Below, one piece after another: positions 48,601 to 57,732 of a stretch of 64,000 bases of DNA. The notes under the pieces were generated by a model. It was not told the origin of the DNA. It made no database searches and saw only the letters and a program-made list of their open reading frames with translations. The translations under genes and the position numbers were made by a program. Position 1 is the stretch's first letter. Each line of letters opens with the position of its first letter. This DNA comes from Costus lasius (lineage: Eukaryota; Streptophyta; Magnoliopsida; Zingiberales; Costaceae), in contig CM050447.1 in assembly GCA_027563935.2 (NCBI GenBank), positions 11,314,501 through 11,378,500 of the forward strand, read 5' to 3'.

Positions 48601-50652
48601 ACTTTATTTTTGACATGTTATATCTTATTTTAGAAATATTTTGTCTTATTTTTGACATATTCTACTTATTTTAGAGTGGCTCTACCTTATTTTTGACATA
48701 TTCTATCTTATTTAAGAAATGTTTTACCTTATTTTAGACAAGTTTCACCTTATTTCAGAGAGATTTTACCTTATCCTATAGAGGTTCTACCTTATTCCAT
48801 AGAGGTTCTACCTTATTTCAAAGAGGTTCTATCATACCATATAGAGGTTCTACCTTATTCTATAAAGATTCTATCTTATTTCTGAGAGGTTATACTTTAT
48901 TTTTGATATGTTATATCTCATTTTAGAAATATTTTATCTTATTTTTAAAGAATTCTTCTTTATTTTTGCCAAATTCTATCTTATTTTTGACATGTTCTAC
49001 CTTATTTTAGAGAGGTTCTATAATTGTTTCTATACACATTTGTTAAAGAACATTTCAAAATACAATCATCACCAACTTTCATCCCAGATACTTCGCAGTC
49101 ATTTGAATACAGCAAGGGAGCAAAATCTCAAAGTAATGACATTGGGTGAGTAAGGACCAAATCTCAAATCAAGAGTAAGGAGGTCCAACAAGCAAGGGAG
49201 CAAAGTGGGGAGGCCGATGAGCGTTGACGGCATTTGACAAGCAAGGGAGTAAAGCGAAAAGGTCTAGCGAGCATAGGAGCAAAGTGGAGAGGTCCAATGA
49301 ATGCTGATGGCGTCCGGCGAGCAAGGGAGCAAAGCGGGGAGGCCGATGAGCATTGATGGCATTCGACAAGCAAGGGAGCAAAGCGAGAAGGTCCGGCAAG
49401 CATGGGAGCAAAGCGGAAAGGTCCAATGAGTGCTGATGATGTCTGACAAACAAGGGAGCAAAGCGAGAAGGTTTGGCGAGCATGGGAGCAAGGCGGAGAG
49501 GTCCAACGAGTGTTGATAGCATCTGACGAGCAAGAGAGCAAATCTCAACTGCATAGGCCTAGAAAGCGCACCCCAGCTAGGCTATCAGAGAATTAACATT
49601 TTCAGTAGTTGTTAGAGGTGGCCAATGGGTACGTGCACGAGGCAGGGCTTTGGGCTATATTGGACACATAGGTCGTACCAAGTATGCTTAATGTCATGCT
49701 TGCACATTTTCTACAGTGGCTACGTGCGTCATTGGGTCAACTGCTTTTGTCCACTGTGTTGGCAGCTGGTTTAAACTACATTGTACAATTTATAAATATG
49801 CCGTCTAATTAGGTTAGATTAGATTTTAGTTACATATATGCGGTTTAAGTTGTCTCTATTATGTTTCATTTAAATTTTTTAATTTTATTCTATAATAGAT
49901 GCATTTAAAAAAGCATCCAAGGCTCCTTTTTTTTCCTAAAATAAATAATAAAATTATTATTTAAAAACTTGTGCATTATTATTGTAATATTGATTCATAT
50001 TTTTTTATTTTCTTGATTTTTTTTAATTTTTCCTTTTTTTATTTTTCTTGATTTCCCTTTTGTCAGATTTTTTTTCCTATTTTTTTATAGATTTGTTTCT
50101 TTAAATATTTTTCTTATTTTTATTTTTTGTTTCTCATGTTGTGCTCGGGCCGTGCTGAGCCGAGCATATTTTCACAACATGGCCTGCGTAGTGTTGGAGC
50201 CTTGGGGGAAAACTAAAAAAACCCAAGCCTATAATTTTTTTTAAATTTAGTCCCACATAAAGGAGATAGGAGAACTTGGGTTATTATGTGAGATAGGTGA
50301 ACTTGGGTTTATATGATAGTGCTTTTTTAGAGGTGCATTTAGTTTTACTAGGCATTATAGACGATTTTCCCTAAACTATGTCAGGATAACTTTTTTAAAT
50401 TTGATAAAGGCAACTTGCTACATCCAAACTTGCATTACCTAATGGAAGAATTCAACTAAAATTGTAGCTTTGCATTCTCAAATCTCTTAATTCTTATGTA
50501 TTTAGCCCATGGATACGGTCTGAATTTTGTTTCTTCTTGTTCTTGCTAGTTACATTCTCGAGTTCGATGATGACGAAGAAGATGGTTCTTTACCTCAAAG
50601 AAATGTGCCATTCTATAAAGTTGTGCCACTTCCAGATGGACATCGCCAATGA
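27659..50652 (+). CDS. SGF29: SGF29, tandem-Tudor subunit of the SAGA histone acetyltransferase module
   Basis: Nine coding exons, phases all consistent: 27659-27776, 28189-28282, 29464-29540, 30707-30807, 32603-32688, 37247-37300, 44007-44160, 46692-46705, 50550-50652. They give 266 residues, the length of plant SGF29 (SAGA-associated factor 29). The N-terminus is a coiled coil (LLEKSKELDQLRKDQEEVLG). The C-terminal double Tudor domain starts at about residue 131 (VAARVSSDDADKDEWFIVKV), includes FEVLDEEPGDDEE and HVLAVYPGTTALYKATVV, and ends ILEFDDDEEDGSLPQR...PDGHRQ. By family knowledge the domain reads H3K4me2/3 and helps target SAGA acetylation; the expected cage aromatics Y211, Y218 and F238 are present. 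Exon 8 is a 14 nt microexon. The 23 kb span comes from introns stuffed with transposons (intron 5, 4.6 kb; intron 6, 6.7 kb; intron 8, 3.8 kb). No stop or frameshift found. Confidence 0.96.
33801..35785 (-). pseudogene. Degraded Ty3-type gag with CCHC zinc knuckle
   Basis: Minus-strand pieces in order: 35585-35785, a coiled N-terminal part (MTTRSEARLEALEKSVVEVQ); a frame-broken middle; 34830-35191, the retrotransposon gag core (MAFVSMEGSAGHWFQWLRRR, then LTWGRLKEEML and ALEQGLLTVIEHMGVFEEII); and 33801-34290, a C-terminal part with a CX2CX4HX4C knuckle (CFQCDQPYHPMHRC). A hAT-type element (34299-34827) separates the last two pieces, and stops and frame changes break the 35191-35585 stretch. 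In intact relatives gag forms the virus-like particle; here it cannot be made whole. Confidence 0.85.
34299..34827. mobile_element. Non-autonomous hAT-type element nested in the gag element
   Basis: Ends tagggatggcaa ... ttgccatcccta form inverted repeats, flanked by the perfect 8 bp duplication CCCCCATC (34291-34298 and 34828-34835), the target length of hAT elements. Both ends carry runs of cgacccgacc / gggtcgggt; the middle is AT-rich. There is no transposase. The Pro/Asp-rich extension of the gag frame that reads through it is an accident of the repeats. Confidence 0.9.
35800..36613. other. GC-rich leader of the gag element
   Basis: Lies between the 5' LTR (minus sense) and gag, and includes a poly-T run at 36475-36491. 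Arg/Ser-rich frames on both strands are uninformative. No convincing tRNA primer site was recognised directly after the LTR (next bases, minus: attggtccgacttgcc). Confidence 0.5.
38948..39284. mobile_element. MITE of the CAAGGTTT family (SGF29 intron 6)
   Basis: Starts caaggtttt and ends aaaaccttg, with weak 8 bp flanks (agtggatt / ggtggact, 6 of 8 matching). The interior has the gaccgatttgtacc and gtaccnntnagacc motifs shared with the elements at 39527 and 40712. Non-coding. Confidence 0.55.
39527..39689. mobile_element. Short MITE of the CAAGGTTT family (SGF29 intron 6)
   Basis: Inverted repeats of about 22 bp (caaggtttgaaattt... and its complement at the right end) are flanked by attgatgc / attaatgc, an 8 bp duplication with one mismatch, pointing to hAT-type transposition. 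Confidence 0.75.
40709..41080. mobile_element. Probable MITE with GA/CT-rich interior (SGF29 intron 6)
   Basis: The left end (gttttaaaaaccggtctgaa) and the complement of the right end (ttcaaagtatcagtccgacc) are imperfect inverted repeats. Between them a gaaggagaag / cttcttcttc simple repeat gives long Glu/Lys/Arg frames that are not genes. Exact ends are uncertain. Confidence 0.5.
42107..43047. mobile_element. PIF/Harbinger-like non-autonomous element, 941 bp, GC-rich (SGF29 intron 6)
   Basis: Inverted termini ggctgtgtttccttgca / ggctatgtttccttgca (right end read on minus) are flanked by the TAA duplication (42104-42106, 43048-43050), the target type of PIF/Harbinger. The interior is very GC-rich and open in several frames but encodes no DDE transposase or Myb-like protein. 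The flank gctactttaa and the downstream gtgttggtttagaggttttg are themselves tandemly repeated at 43051-43120. Confidence 0.8.
44570..45720. other. Possible TIR element in SGF29 intron 7
   Basis: The left part (ggtgtttggttgtc, gcaactaaaaatgt) and the right end (ctgccaaacagcccc) look like weakly inverted termini of a roughly 1.1 kb element. I could not fix ends or a target duplication. The rest of intron 7 shows nothing. Confidence 0.3.
47515..49025. repeat. Minisatellite of about 21 bp units with higher-order structure (SGF29 intron 8)
   Basis: About 1.3 kb of variants of agaggttctaccttatt(c/t), interrupted by the 174 bp insert at 48190. A longer block (tatactttatttttgacatg, then a tagaaatattttatctta variant) recurs at about 47810, 48045, 48598 and 48890, so the array has a second, longer periodicity of several monomers. 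Confidence 0.88.
48190..48363. mobile_element. 174 bp insert with TGTAATGACCC / GGGTTATTACA ends
   Basis: Interrupts the minisatellite cleanly. The ends are 11 bp inverted repeats with one mismatch and also begin TG and end CA, so it may be a MITE or a solo LTR of a very small LTR element. It contains tccaatatgggact, a motif common near the ends of small plant LTRs. Confidence 0.6.
49170..49550. repeat. 80 bp-period minisatellite (SGF29 intron 8)
   Basis: Repeats built from gagcaaagcg(a/g)gaagg, gcgagcatgggagc and gtgctgatg boxes; the box gcgagaag recurs at 49383 and 49463 (period 80), with one shortened unit of 50 bp. Because three minus frames are open, it yields overlapping Pro/Leu/Cys-rich frames of up to 125 codons that have no gene features. 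Confidence 0.85.
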
Positions 50653-51624
50653 AATAGAATCATGCTGCTGTTGTGTCTATGGACCTACTCTTTCTAGTTA
50701 GGCATTAGCGTGTATGTTTTTCAATTATAAATGTATATATTTTGCCTGAGCCGTGCTTGCTAAAGTACTTGCACATTCTTGTATTATAATTTAATATTAC
50801 GGCCTTACACGAGCACGAAGGTGGGCTACGCTAAATTTGTGTGTAAGTACATGTATCTTCTGGAACTCGTTTAAGTCGTCGAGCTGTTCCACGCTGAAAT
50901 TTTTGGCTGTTGGATTGTTCCTGTTTGATCATGACGGCCAATCAACTCTCTGATTTGCCATGGATTCGAGTCATCCTGTTCTCAGGGTTCAACGACGTTT
51001 GAGATCTACCTAAGAAGGATCGCATCACATGTGATAATTGCAGTCCCATTATAATAGTGTGCACAGGAGAACACCCAATTCTTTTGAGCAAAGCCACCCA
51101 GCCAACCACTGGTCAAAGTCTAATTCGATGGCCTGAGTTTAAAGCAGCATACGTTGACTAAAAGAACTCTGATAAAAAAAAGAGAAAGACTACAATTCTC
51201 AGATAGCTTACGCCGCGTGGAATTTTTTGCCCCCGTGTTCAAGATATGGATTTTCTTGCACAAACTTTGCCCATACCAAACTTATAATTTTGATTTAATT
51301 TGTTGATAAAGTTTACTCTAATTAGAATGATTTAAAAACATTTTTGAACGTAAAAGAAATTCCAAATGACTTGTATAACAATAAGATGATATGCGTGCTA
51401 AAGCTATAATAAATATCTATGATTTTGCTAAAATTTGAACCCATAAGATGATTTAGAAACACATATTATAAGGATACCTTATATTTTTTTATTAAAAAAA
51501 CTAAATTCATAAGTTTCAACTTATTAGAAGCTCCAATATAGGAGGCAAAAGTACATTATCTGCGAAACAAAATACACATACAACTCCAATAGTCATAGAC
51601 ACTAGTATTATACTAGTGCTATTA
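50653..51624. other. SGF29 3'UTR and intergenic space
   Basis: The first 150-200 bp should be the SGF29 3'UTR. The rest up to the converging kinase gene (ends 51625) is AT-rich. Bases 51345-51460 match 55945-56050, marking the left edge of the duplicated kinase unit. Confidence 0.5.
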
Positions 51625-53016
51625 CTAATGCTTTATCTGGGCTAGCATGGCCCGCACCTCCTTGCTGTTGGGCCGCTCCTTGGGATCATCCACTGTGCAA
51701 AACACCGCGATTCTAAGCACCAGCAGCATCTGCTCCTCGAACCCGTTCCCCTCCAGCTTTTGGTCGATCGCCTCCGCCGCATTCGCCGACCCCATCTTGT
51801 TCCTCAGCCACCGCACCAGGCTCAACTCCTCCGTCTCCTGAAAGAACTCGTCCGACGGCATCCTCCCCACCACCAGCGCCGCCAGGATCACCCCGAAGCT
51901 GTAAATGTCGCACTTCGCCGTGAACCGCAGCGTCTGTCCGTACTCCGGCGCGATGTATCCCAGCGTTCCTGCCACCTTTGACGCCGTCACGTGCGTCTGA
52001 GTGTCCGGCATCTCCTTCGCCAGACCGAAGTCCGCGATCCGCGCTTCCATGTCATCGCCCAAGAGGATGTTCGCCGGCTTCAGGTCCCGATGGATGATCT
52101 GTGGCTTGTGGTGCGCGTGCAGGTACTCGAGTCCCGACGCGATGCCCAGCGCGATGCGATGCCGCGTCGGCCAGTCCAGCTCCAGCTCGCCGGCGCGCAC
52201 CGCGTGGAGCGCCGACTCCAGGCTCCCCTGCTTCATGAACTCGTAGATAAGCAGATGGCAGTCAGGCCGCGGCACGTGCGCCAGCAGTGGGAGCAGGTTC
52301 CGGTGCCGAATATGGCCAACGGTCTGGATCTCTGACCGGATCTGCCGCATCCATTTGTCAAGCATCCGGCTCTCCTCGTCGGAGGTCGGCTCCGCGCTCT
52401 GCTCGCTCCGTTTCATGATCTTCTTGATCGCAATCACCATCCCAGGCTTGCCGGCCCGGGCGGGGTCGGGCTGGAGCTCAGCCTTGTAGACCTCGCCGCA
52501 GCCGCCACGCCCGATGACCTGAAGGTTTGCGAGGCCGTCGTCCTTCTCTAGGAAGGCGACGTCCGCGAGCTTGATTTGCTTGGGGCTGAAGATGCTAGCG
52601 CGGTCGGAGTTCCGGTACCGTCCGCGGATGCAGTTCACGAGGAGACGGAATAGGGCAGAGAAGAAAATTCCAGCGGCGACTCCGGCGAGGCAGCCGGTGA
52701 TGAAGCCCAGGATCCAATTTCGCGCTTTGTGCTTGTGGCTATGGTGGTGTTGGTCGGAGGATGATGTGTTGGTGGATGAAGGCGCCGGGGCGAGGGCCGT
52801 GCCGGTTGCGTTGGAAGCTTTAGGGTTGGTGCGGTTGGACTTCGTCTCGGCCAATACGTAGCGTTTGGGGGTGAGGCCGCGGCGGTGGGCGGAATGGTAG
52901 GCGTTGCGAGAGGGGAGGCGGCGGAGGTCGTAGAATTTGGCGGCGGTGATGGGGGTGAAGAAGAGGGGTAGGAGGAGGAGGTGGAGGAGAATTGGGGGGA
53001 GCGCGGTGGCTGCCAT
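51625..53016 (-). CDS. SOBIR1-like receptor kinase without LRR ectodomain (copy A)
   Basis: Single-exon, 463 residues on the minus strand. A signal peptide (about 1-26) is followed by a short Ser/Thr/His-rich outer segment, a membrane helix (101-128) with a GxxxGxxxGxxxG zipper (G104, G108, G112, G116), and a full kinase: G-loop 169-174 (GRGGCG), K198, HRDLKPAN 309-316, DFG 329-331, APE 356-358. Phrases such as FSPKQIKLADVAFLEKDDGL, IRSEIQTVGHIRHRNLLPLL and MLAQIKH at the end mark the SOBIR1/EVR subfamily, the adaptor kinase that pairs with receptor-like proteins at the plasma membrane in immunity and abscission. Typical SOBIR1 is about 640 residues with five LRRs; these are absent here, and the mature protein starts close to the conserved xRYVLAETxS segment that follows the LRRs. 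All catalytic residues are intact. A paralogue lies 4.6 kb downstream in the window. Confidence 0.93.
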   Translation of the reverse strand: MAATALPPILLHLLLLPLFFTPITAAKFYDLRRLPSRNAYHSAHRRGLTPKRYVLAETKSNRTNPKASNATGTALAPAPSSTNTSSSDQHHHSHKHKARNWILGFITGCLAGVAAGIFFSALFRLLVNCIRGRYRNSDRASIFSPKQIKLADVAFLEKDDGLANLQVIGRGGCGEVYKAELQPDPARAGKPGMVIAIKKIMKRSEQSAEPTSDEESRMLDKWMRQIRSEIQTVGHIRHRNLLPLLAHVPRPDCHLLIYEFMKQGSLESALHAVRAGELELDWPTRHRIALGIASGLEYLHAHHKPQIIHRDLKPANILLGDDMEARIADFGLAKEMPDTQTHVTASKVAGTLGYIAPEYGQTLRFTAKCDIYSFGVILAALVVGRMPSDEFFQETEELSLVRWLRNKMGSANAAEAIDQKLEGNGFEEQMLLVLRIAVFCTVDDPKERPNSKEVRAMLAQIKH

Positions 53017-53300
53017 TTGCGTCGGCTCGGTGTTCGACTCGTGTTCGACTTGTGCGGTGGAAATGTGGAATAAATCATCAATGCAGCATGAGGAGAGTGT
53101 GGAAAAATCATCCTGGTGGGCTAGATCAACAGCTGAAAATTAATGGCCCTGATGAATTTAAACGGCAGGGATGCGATTGGCTGGAAGACTTGACTTGTGA
53201 TGTGATGCATGAAGTCAACACAGAAGCCAGTCAAACACTCAAAATGAACAAACGAGGTTTTTTCACTTAGCTCCTTGTTTTTTATGCTTTCTAAATTGTA
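53017..53300 (-). promoter_or_regulatory. Upstream region of kinase copy A (conserved with copy B)
   Basis: This 5' flank (ctcggtgttcgact, then gatgaattta.acggcag, and gatgcatgaagtcaaca) is clearly repeated at 59335-59575 next to copy B. Conservation in both units suits a promoter/leader, but also simple duplication history. Confidence 0.5.
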
Positions 53301-54690
53301 TCTATTTGTTGGTCCCTGCACTAGAAAAAAAAAGTAGATAGAGACACTATCTTTTATCATTTCAATATATTTACCAATCACATCGTTCAACTAGAAAGGA
53401 CCTCAGTCCACACCCCTCATTTTATTGGACAGTGTTGTATAAATCTATAGGTATTGCAGCTCCACGAGCTTGCTTCAATAAGGAATTATTTAAATCCCTT
53501 ATGCAGTAAGGGAAACAACTTCTTCCTACAGATATTTCTGAATACAGGGACTGTTATTTTACCCCCAACTATTAGAATTTAAGTAATCTGTTGGGTTATA
53601 TTGCAATAATTTCTTGAAAGACTGTGATCAGTCAACTAGACTTAATTGTGCTCATCTAATCATGTGTCTCCTAAACGTACGTTAATGGAGTTTCCATGTT
53701 TTGTGGCCATCCTCATCCCAGGGTGGCCGGTGGCCAGTGACTTAGATTGCAATCAGATGAAGACAGTGGAGATTCTGATACATAAAAGGGACACCATATT
53801 TATCAGTTCAACAATACAGCGTTAGAAACAAGTAAGCTGATGCTGTTTATTTTAGTACCAGCTTCTTACAAACTGAAGAAATTAAATCTAAGAAGAGAAC
53901 CCAGGAAATTGATATTCGGCCCAGAGAGAATTAAAGCTTGAGCTGTGAGGAAAAGTCCACCGGAAAGTTCTTGGAAAACTGGGCATAAAGTGTGGCCATT
54001 CGTTTGGTACGACTTGTTCTTTGTGGCAGTTACTTTATCTTTGTAATATGAACTGACAGCCATGTTCAGACTTATTTCACACGCAGGCTTGACTTCCTAA
54101 GTCTAGGTTTAACAAAATAATTTCATGTTTAGACTCTTCCCTCGTAGACTTTGAAATGAAAACAAGAGAAAACAAATTTAATAAAGAAATAAAGAGGACG
54201 AATGTTCTGAGAAGAATAGACTTTCTTATTTTTTAAAATTTTTTTTACAGTCCATCATTTCTGTTATGTTCTTATTGTTTCATTTCAACTAAAGATACTT
54301 AAACTTTGATGCTTGAGGTTTCTTAGCTTCAAGCATTGCATGAAATTTCAGATTAGCAGATGGAAGCAGCAAAGACTTGCGCCAAAGAACGAGAAGCAGG
54401 AAAGTTACAGGATCAATTTGAAGCTCAGACAGCACAAATATCTTGCAATTTGAAACTTTAACTTCTTATAAAAGTTTCTTCTTGATACTTGCATCAAATG
54501 CAAACAAAAAGTTGCAGCCAATTTGAATTTCATCTGAAATCAGAAATTTATTACTCAGCATCCCTCACTTTTTTCCCTGATTTATTTTATTATGTTCTTG
54601 CAAGCTAAGAGTTTATTGTCTAGTCCGTGAAGGAATAAAAAATAGTCAATGCTAGCCATAATCAAACGAGGATGATCCTGGTTGGGCTTG
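53301..54690. other. Non-coding part of duplicated unit A
   Basis: No gene. Stretches 53650-53890 and 53930-54120 match 60585-60830 and 60860-61050 of unit B (gttaatggagtttccatgtt; accatatttatcagttcaac; accagcttcttanaaactga). Confidence 0.7.
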
Positions 54691-54691
54691 G

Positions 54692-55318
54692 TTGATCCAA
54701 GAGGATTACTGTAAATGTCAAGGTATGATTACCAGATATTCTAATTTTGTTTCTCTTTTACAATCTTATTACACCAAAAAGTTCTTAGATAATTTAGATT
54801 CTTTAATTATTCTTCCTTACCCGTACATTTCGGTCCAAGTGTATGTCTTTATGGAAATTCTATGCATCAAGAGAAACATTCACAAGTTATTGGATCATTT
54901 TTTAATCTTTATAGTTGGACTTGACCCGATACCCGATATCGACTTTGCAATTCAAAGCTATATCGATACATTATCAACTCCAGCGAAATCCATTATCATG
55001 TCCTTGGTAGAATCTTTAAATAACTTGAAGATTTCACTGTGGGCTACCCTTTTACACTATAAGATTTCAATGATGTCAATTACATGCTTGTTATATCAAT
55101 TTCTGTTTATACATTTCTTCTTGGTGATTAAGGAATTTATAGTTGTTTTGACTTACTACAAAACTTTAGTGGCTTTAGATACCGCTTACATGAAGCAATC
55201 ACAATTATTCCAATACCAATTCACTGCAAGCTTAATGCAAACATTTGATTTTTTTGGTACAAAAACAAAATTAATAAATATTAAGATAGGTAGGCACGTC
55301 GAGAGTAGAAGAAATTGA
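54692..55318 (+). pseudogene. Degraded Copia-type gag fragment
   Basis: A 208-codon open frame. Parts resemble the UBN2-type gag of Ty1/Copia elements: SLLQSYYTKKFLDNLDSL (compare the common xxYYTxLxxLWDELDxL), then KLLDHFLIFIVGLDPIPDID and STPAKSIIMSLVESL (compare FLxGLN..YD and PLPSxxxAYSxL). The rest is drifted and hydrophobic, with no zinc knuckle, protease or integrase around it and no LTRs that I could place. It seems to be absent from unit B. The open frame could be chance; family assignment is tentative. Confidence 0.45.
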
Positions 55319-56187
55319 TAACATGACTTTAGACTCACATGCATTTATTACTCTAATCTTTTGTAGAGTCTAAGTACAATCTTGATGATAATCTTACGAA
55401 AAGGCTTAAAGAAGACTAAGAAGACAAGTAAAAATTATAAAATATTTTGATGTATAAACCTATGTTACTCATGCCTAGGGTTGGAAACCCGACGAGGTTA
55501 AAAATTTCATTCCTATGCCTAATTCCGTTGGGGAATCAGATCCCCAAGGGGAATCCCGACCTTCGACCCTAATTCTATTTTGAACTATTATATAGTAAAT
55601 TATCAAAAAAATCACCATAAAAAAAATATATTTTTAAAAAATAATTAAGTAAAAATAAAGGTATTTTAGTAAATTAAAGGGTTGGATTAGATTTGAGGTA
55701 AGTTCTGCAGTACCCAAACTTGACCTTGTCCCGTTTATTAAATTTCAGGTTTTTTTCAAATCCCAATCAACTTAGGTTTTTGCCTTTGGCCTCGAGTCGG
55801 GTTGAAGGGTTTTTGTTAAAACTACTCATTCCTCAAGAAGTACTTATGCTTTTACATAGAGGTCACCGAAATGACGCAAAGAAGTGAAGCATGTGAAATG
55901 ATACTTCATATGTATTTTTGAGTTAAGAAACCATGGTTGAAGACTTATTATTACAATAAGATGATATGGTTGTTAAAGCTACAAGAAATATTTTTCTATG
56001 ATTTAAAATAAATTTTCTATAATTTTGAACCTATGAGATGATTTAGGAACACCGGACAGCCCTGCATTATGTAGGGGCTCCAATATAGGAAATTGGTAAA
56101 TGTACATTATCATCATCCAACTCAGAAATTATACCTCGGACAGCCCTGCATTATGTTGACACAAAATACACACACAACTCTAGTTAA
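55319..56187. other. Unit A/B junction
   Basis: 55395-55465 and 55825-55900 match 63155-63225 and 63238-63310, so these are the right end of the unit; 55945-56050 matches 51345-51460, the left start of unit B. Between them, 55480-55790 is unique and has a ggttggaaacccgac / ccccaaggggaatcccgacc composition recalling the hAT element at 34.3 kb, without clear ends. Confidence 0.6.
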
Positions 56188-57732
56188 TTAATGAACACCG
56201 TCCTCTTTTATTACTTTTCCAAGTCTGGCCCGCACCTCCTCGCTGTTGGGCCGCTCCTCGGGATCATCCACTGTGCAAGACACCGCGATCCAAAGCACCA
56301 GCTGCATCTGCTCCTCGAACCCGTTCCTCTCCAGCCTTGGGTCGATCGCCACAGCCACGTTCCCCGACGCCATCACGTTCCTCAGCCACAGCACCAGGCT
56401 CAACTCCTCCGTCTCCTGAAAGAAATCGTCCGACGGCAACCGCCCAATCACCAGCGCCGCCAGGATCACCCCAAAGCTGTAGATGTCGCACTTCGGCGAG
56501 AACCGCTGCGTCTGCCAGTACTCCGGCGCGATGTACCCCAACGTCCCCGCCACCTTTGACGCCGTCACGTGCGTCTGTGTGTCCCGCATCTCCTTCGCCA
56601 GCCCGAAGTCCGCGATCCGCGCCTCCATGTTGTCGCCCAAGAGGATGTTCGCCGGTTTCAGGTCCCGATGGATGATCTGGGGCTTGTGGTGCGCGTGCAG
56701 GTACTCGAGACCCACCGCGATGCCCAGTGCGATACGATGCCGCGTCGGCCAGTCCAGCTCCAACTCGCCGGCGCGCACCGCGTGGAGCGCCGCCTCCAGG
56801 TCCCCCTGCTTCATGAACTCGTAGATAAGCAGGTGGCAGTCAGGCAGCGGCAGGTGCGCCAACAGCGGGAGCAGGCTCCGGTGCCGGATATGACCGACGG
56901 TCTGGATTTCCGACCGCATCTGCCGCATCCACTTGTCAAGCATCCCACTCTCCTCGTCGTTGGTCGGCTCCGCGCTGCGCCTCGTGATCTTCTTGATCGC
57001 GATCACCATCCCAGGCTTGTCCGGGCGGGCGGGGTCGGGCGGGAGCTTAGCCTTGTAGACCTCGCCGCAGCCGCCACGTCCGATTACCTCAAGAGCGACG
57101 AGGCCGTCGTCCTTCTCGAGGAAGGCGAGGTCCGCGCGCTTGATTTGCTTGGGGCTGAAGATGCTAGCGCGGTCGGGGTCGGGGTTCCAGTACCGTCTGC
57201 GGCCCCGACCGCGGGTGCAGTTCACGACAAGCCAGAATATGGCATAGAGGAACATTCCACCGGCGACTACGGCGAGCCAGCTGGTGATGAAGCACAGGAT
57301 CCAGTTTAACATTTTGTGCTTGTGGCTGCGGTGCTGTTGGTTGGAGAAGGAGCTGTCGGTGGATGAATGCGGCGGGGCGAGGGCCGGGGAGGTTGTGTTG
57401 GATATTTCAGGGTTGGTGGCGGTGGACTTCGTCTCGTCCAATAAGTAGCGCTTGGGGAGGAGACGACGGGGGTGGGCAGATTGGAAGGCGTAGCGAGAGG
57501 GGAGGCGGCGGGGGTCGTAGAGTTGGGCTGCGGTGATGGGGGCGATGAAGAGGCGGATGATGGGGAGGCGATAAGGGAGGAGCGCAGTGGGCACTGCTGC
57601 GCTAGCAGCTGCACGGGCGGCAACAGCCGAAGCGGACACTTGTGAAAAAAATTTGGCAAAGGGTGCCCTCCTGCCGAATCTGCAGTTGGGTGCCCTCGTA
57701 TCCAAGACACGAATTTTAATGCAGAGACACAA
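56188..57732 (-). CDS. SOBIR1-like kinase without LRRs, copy B, with displaced N-terminus
   Basis: The frame opens at 57732 (514 codons), but similarity to copy A begins only at about residue 48 (PTALLPY...). The base positions matching the copy A start codon now read GCA, and everything upstream in the frame comes from a 1.7 kb insertion. The kinase is complete: G-loop 218-223, K247, HRD 355-357, N362, DFG 375-377, APE 402-404. In the membrane helix (about 144-170) three of four zipper glycines are changed (C147, S151, V155; only G159 kept). The C-terminus is extended (KVIKEDGVH). The old 5' flank lies beyond the insertion at 59335-59575. The open frame suggests recent decay, or use of a new start; the signal peptide is doubtful. 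It may be a pseudogene in progress. Confidence 0.82.
   Translation of the reverse strand: MCLCIKIRVLDTRAPNCRFGRRAPFAKFFSQVSASAVAARAAASAAVPTALLPYRLPIIRLFIAPITAAQLYDPRRLPSRYAFQSAHPRRLLPKRYLLDETKSTATNPEISNTTSPALAPPHSSTDSSFSNQQHRSHKHKMLNWILCFITSWLAVVAGGMFLYAIFWLVVNCTRGRGRRRYWNPDPDRASIFSPKQIKRADLAFLEKDDGLVALEVIGRGGCGEVYKAKLPPDPARPDKPGMVIAIKKITRRSAEPTNDEESGMLDKWMRQMRSEIQTVGHIRHRSLLPLLAHLPLPDCHLLIYEFMKQGDLEAALHAVRAGELELDWPTRHRIALGIAVGLEYLHAHHKPQIIHRDLKPANILLGDNMEARIADFGLAKEMRDTQTHVTASKVAGTLGYIAPEYWQTQRFSPKCDIYSFGVILAALVIGRLPSDDFFQETEELSLVLWLRNVMASGNVAVAIDPRLERNGFEEQMQLVLWIAVSCTVDDPEERPNSEEVRARLGKVIKEDGVH

Noticed and set aside
49164..49554. Three overlapping minus-strand frames with repeated LLPC/SLCS units, resembling a repeat protein
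   Set aside because: They are the 80 bp minisatellite read in three frames, inside an SGF29 intron.
51991..52335. Plus-strand frames over the kinase genes (also 56569-57309, 246 codons)
   Set aside because: Antisense shadows of high-GC kinase exons; Arg/Val/Leu-rich with no family resemblance.
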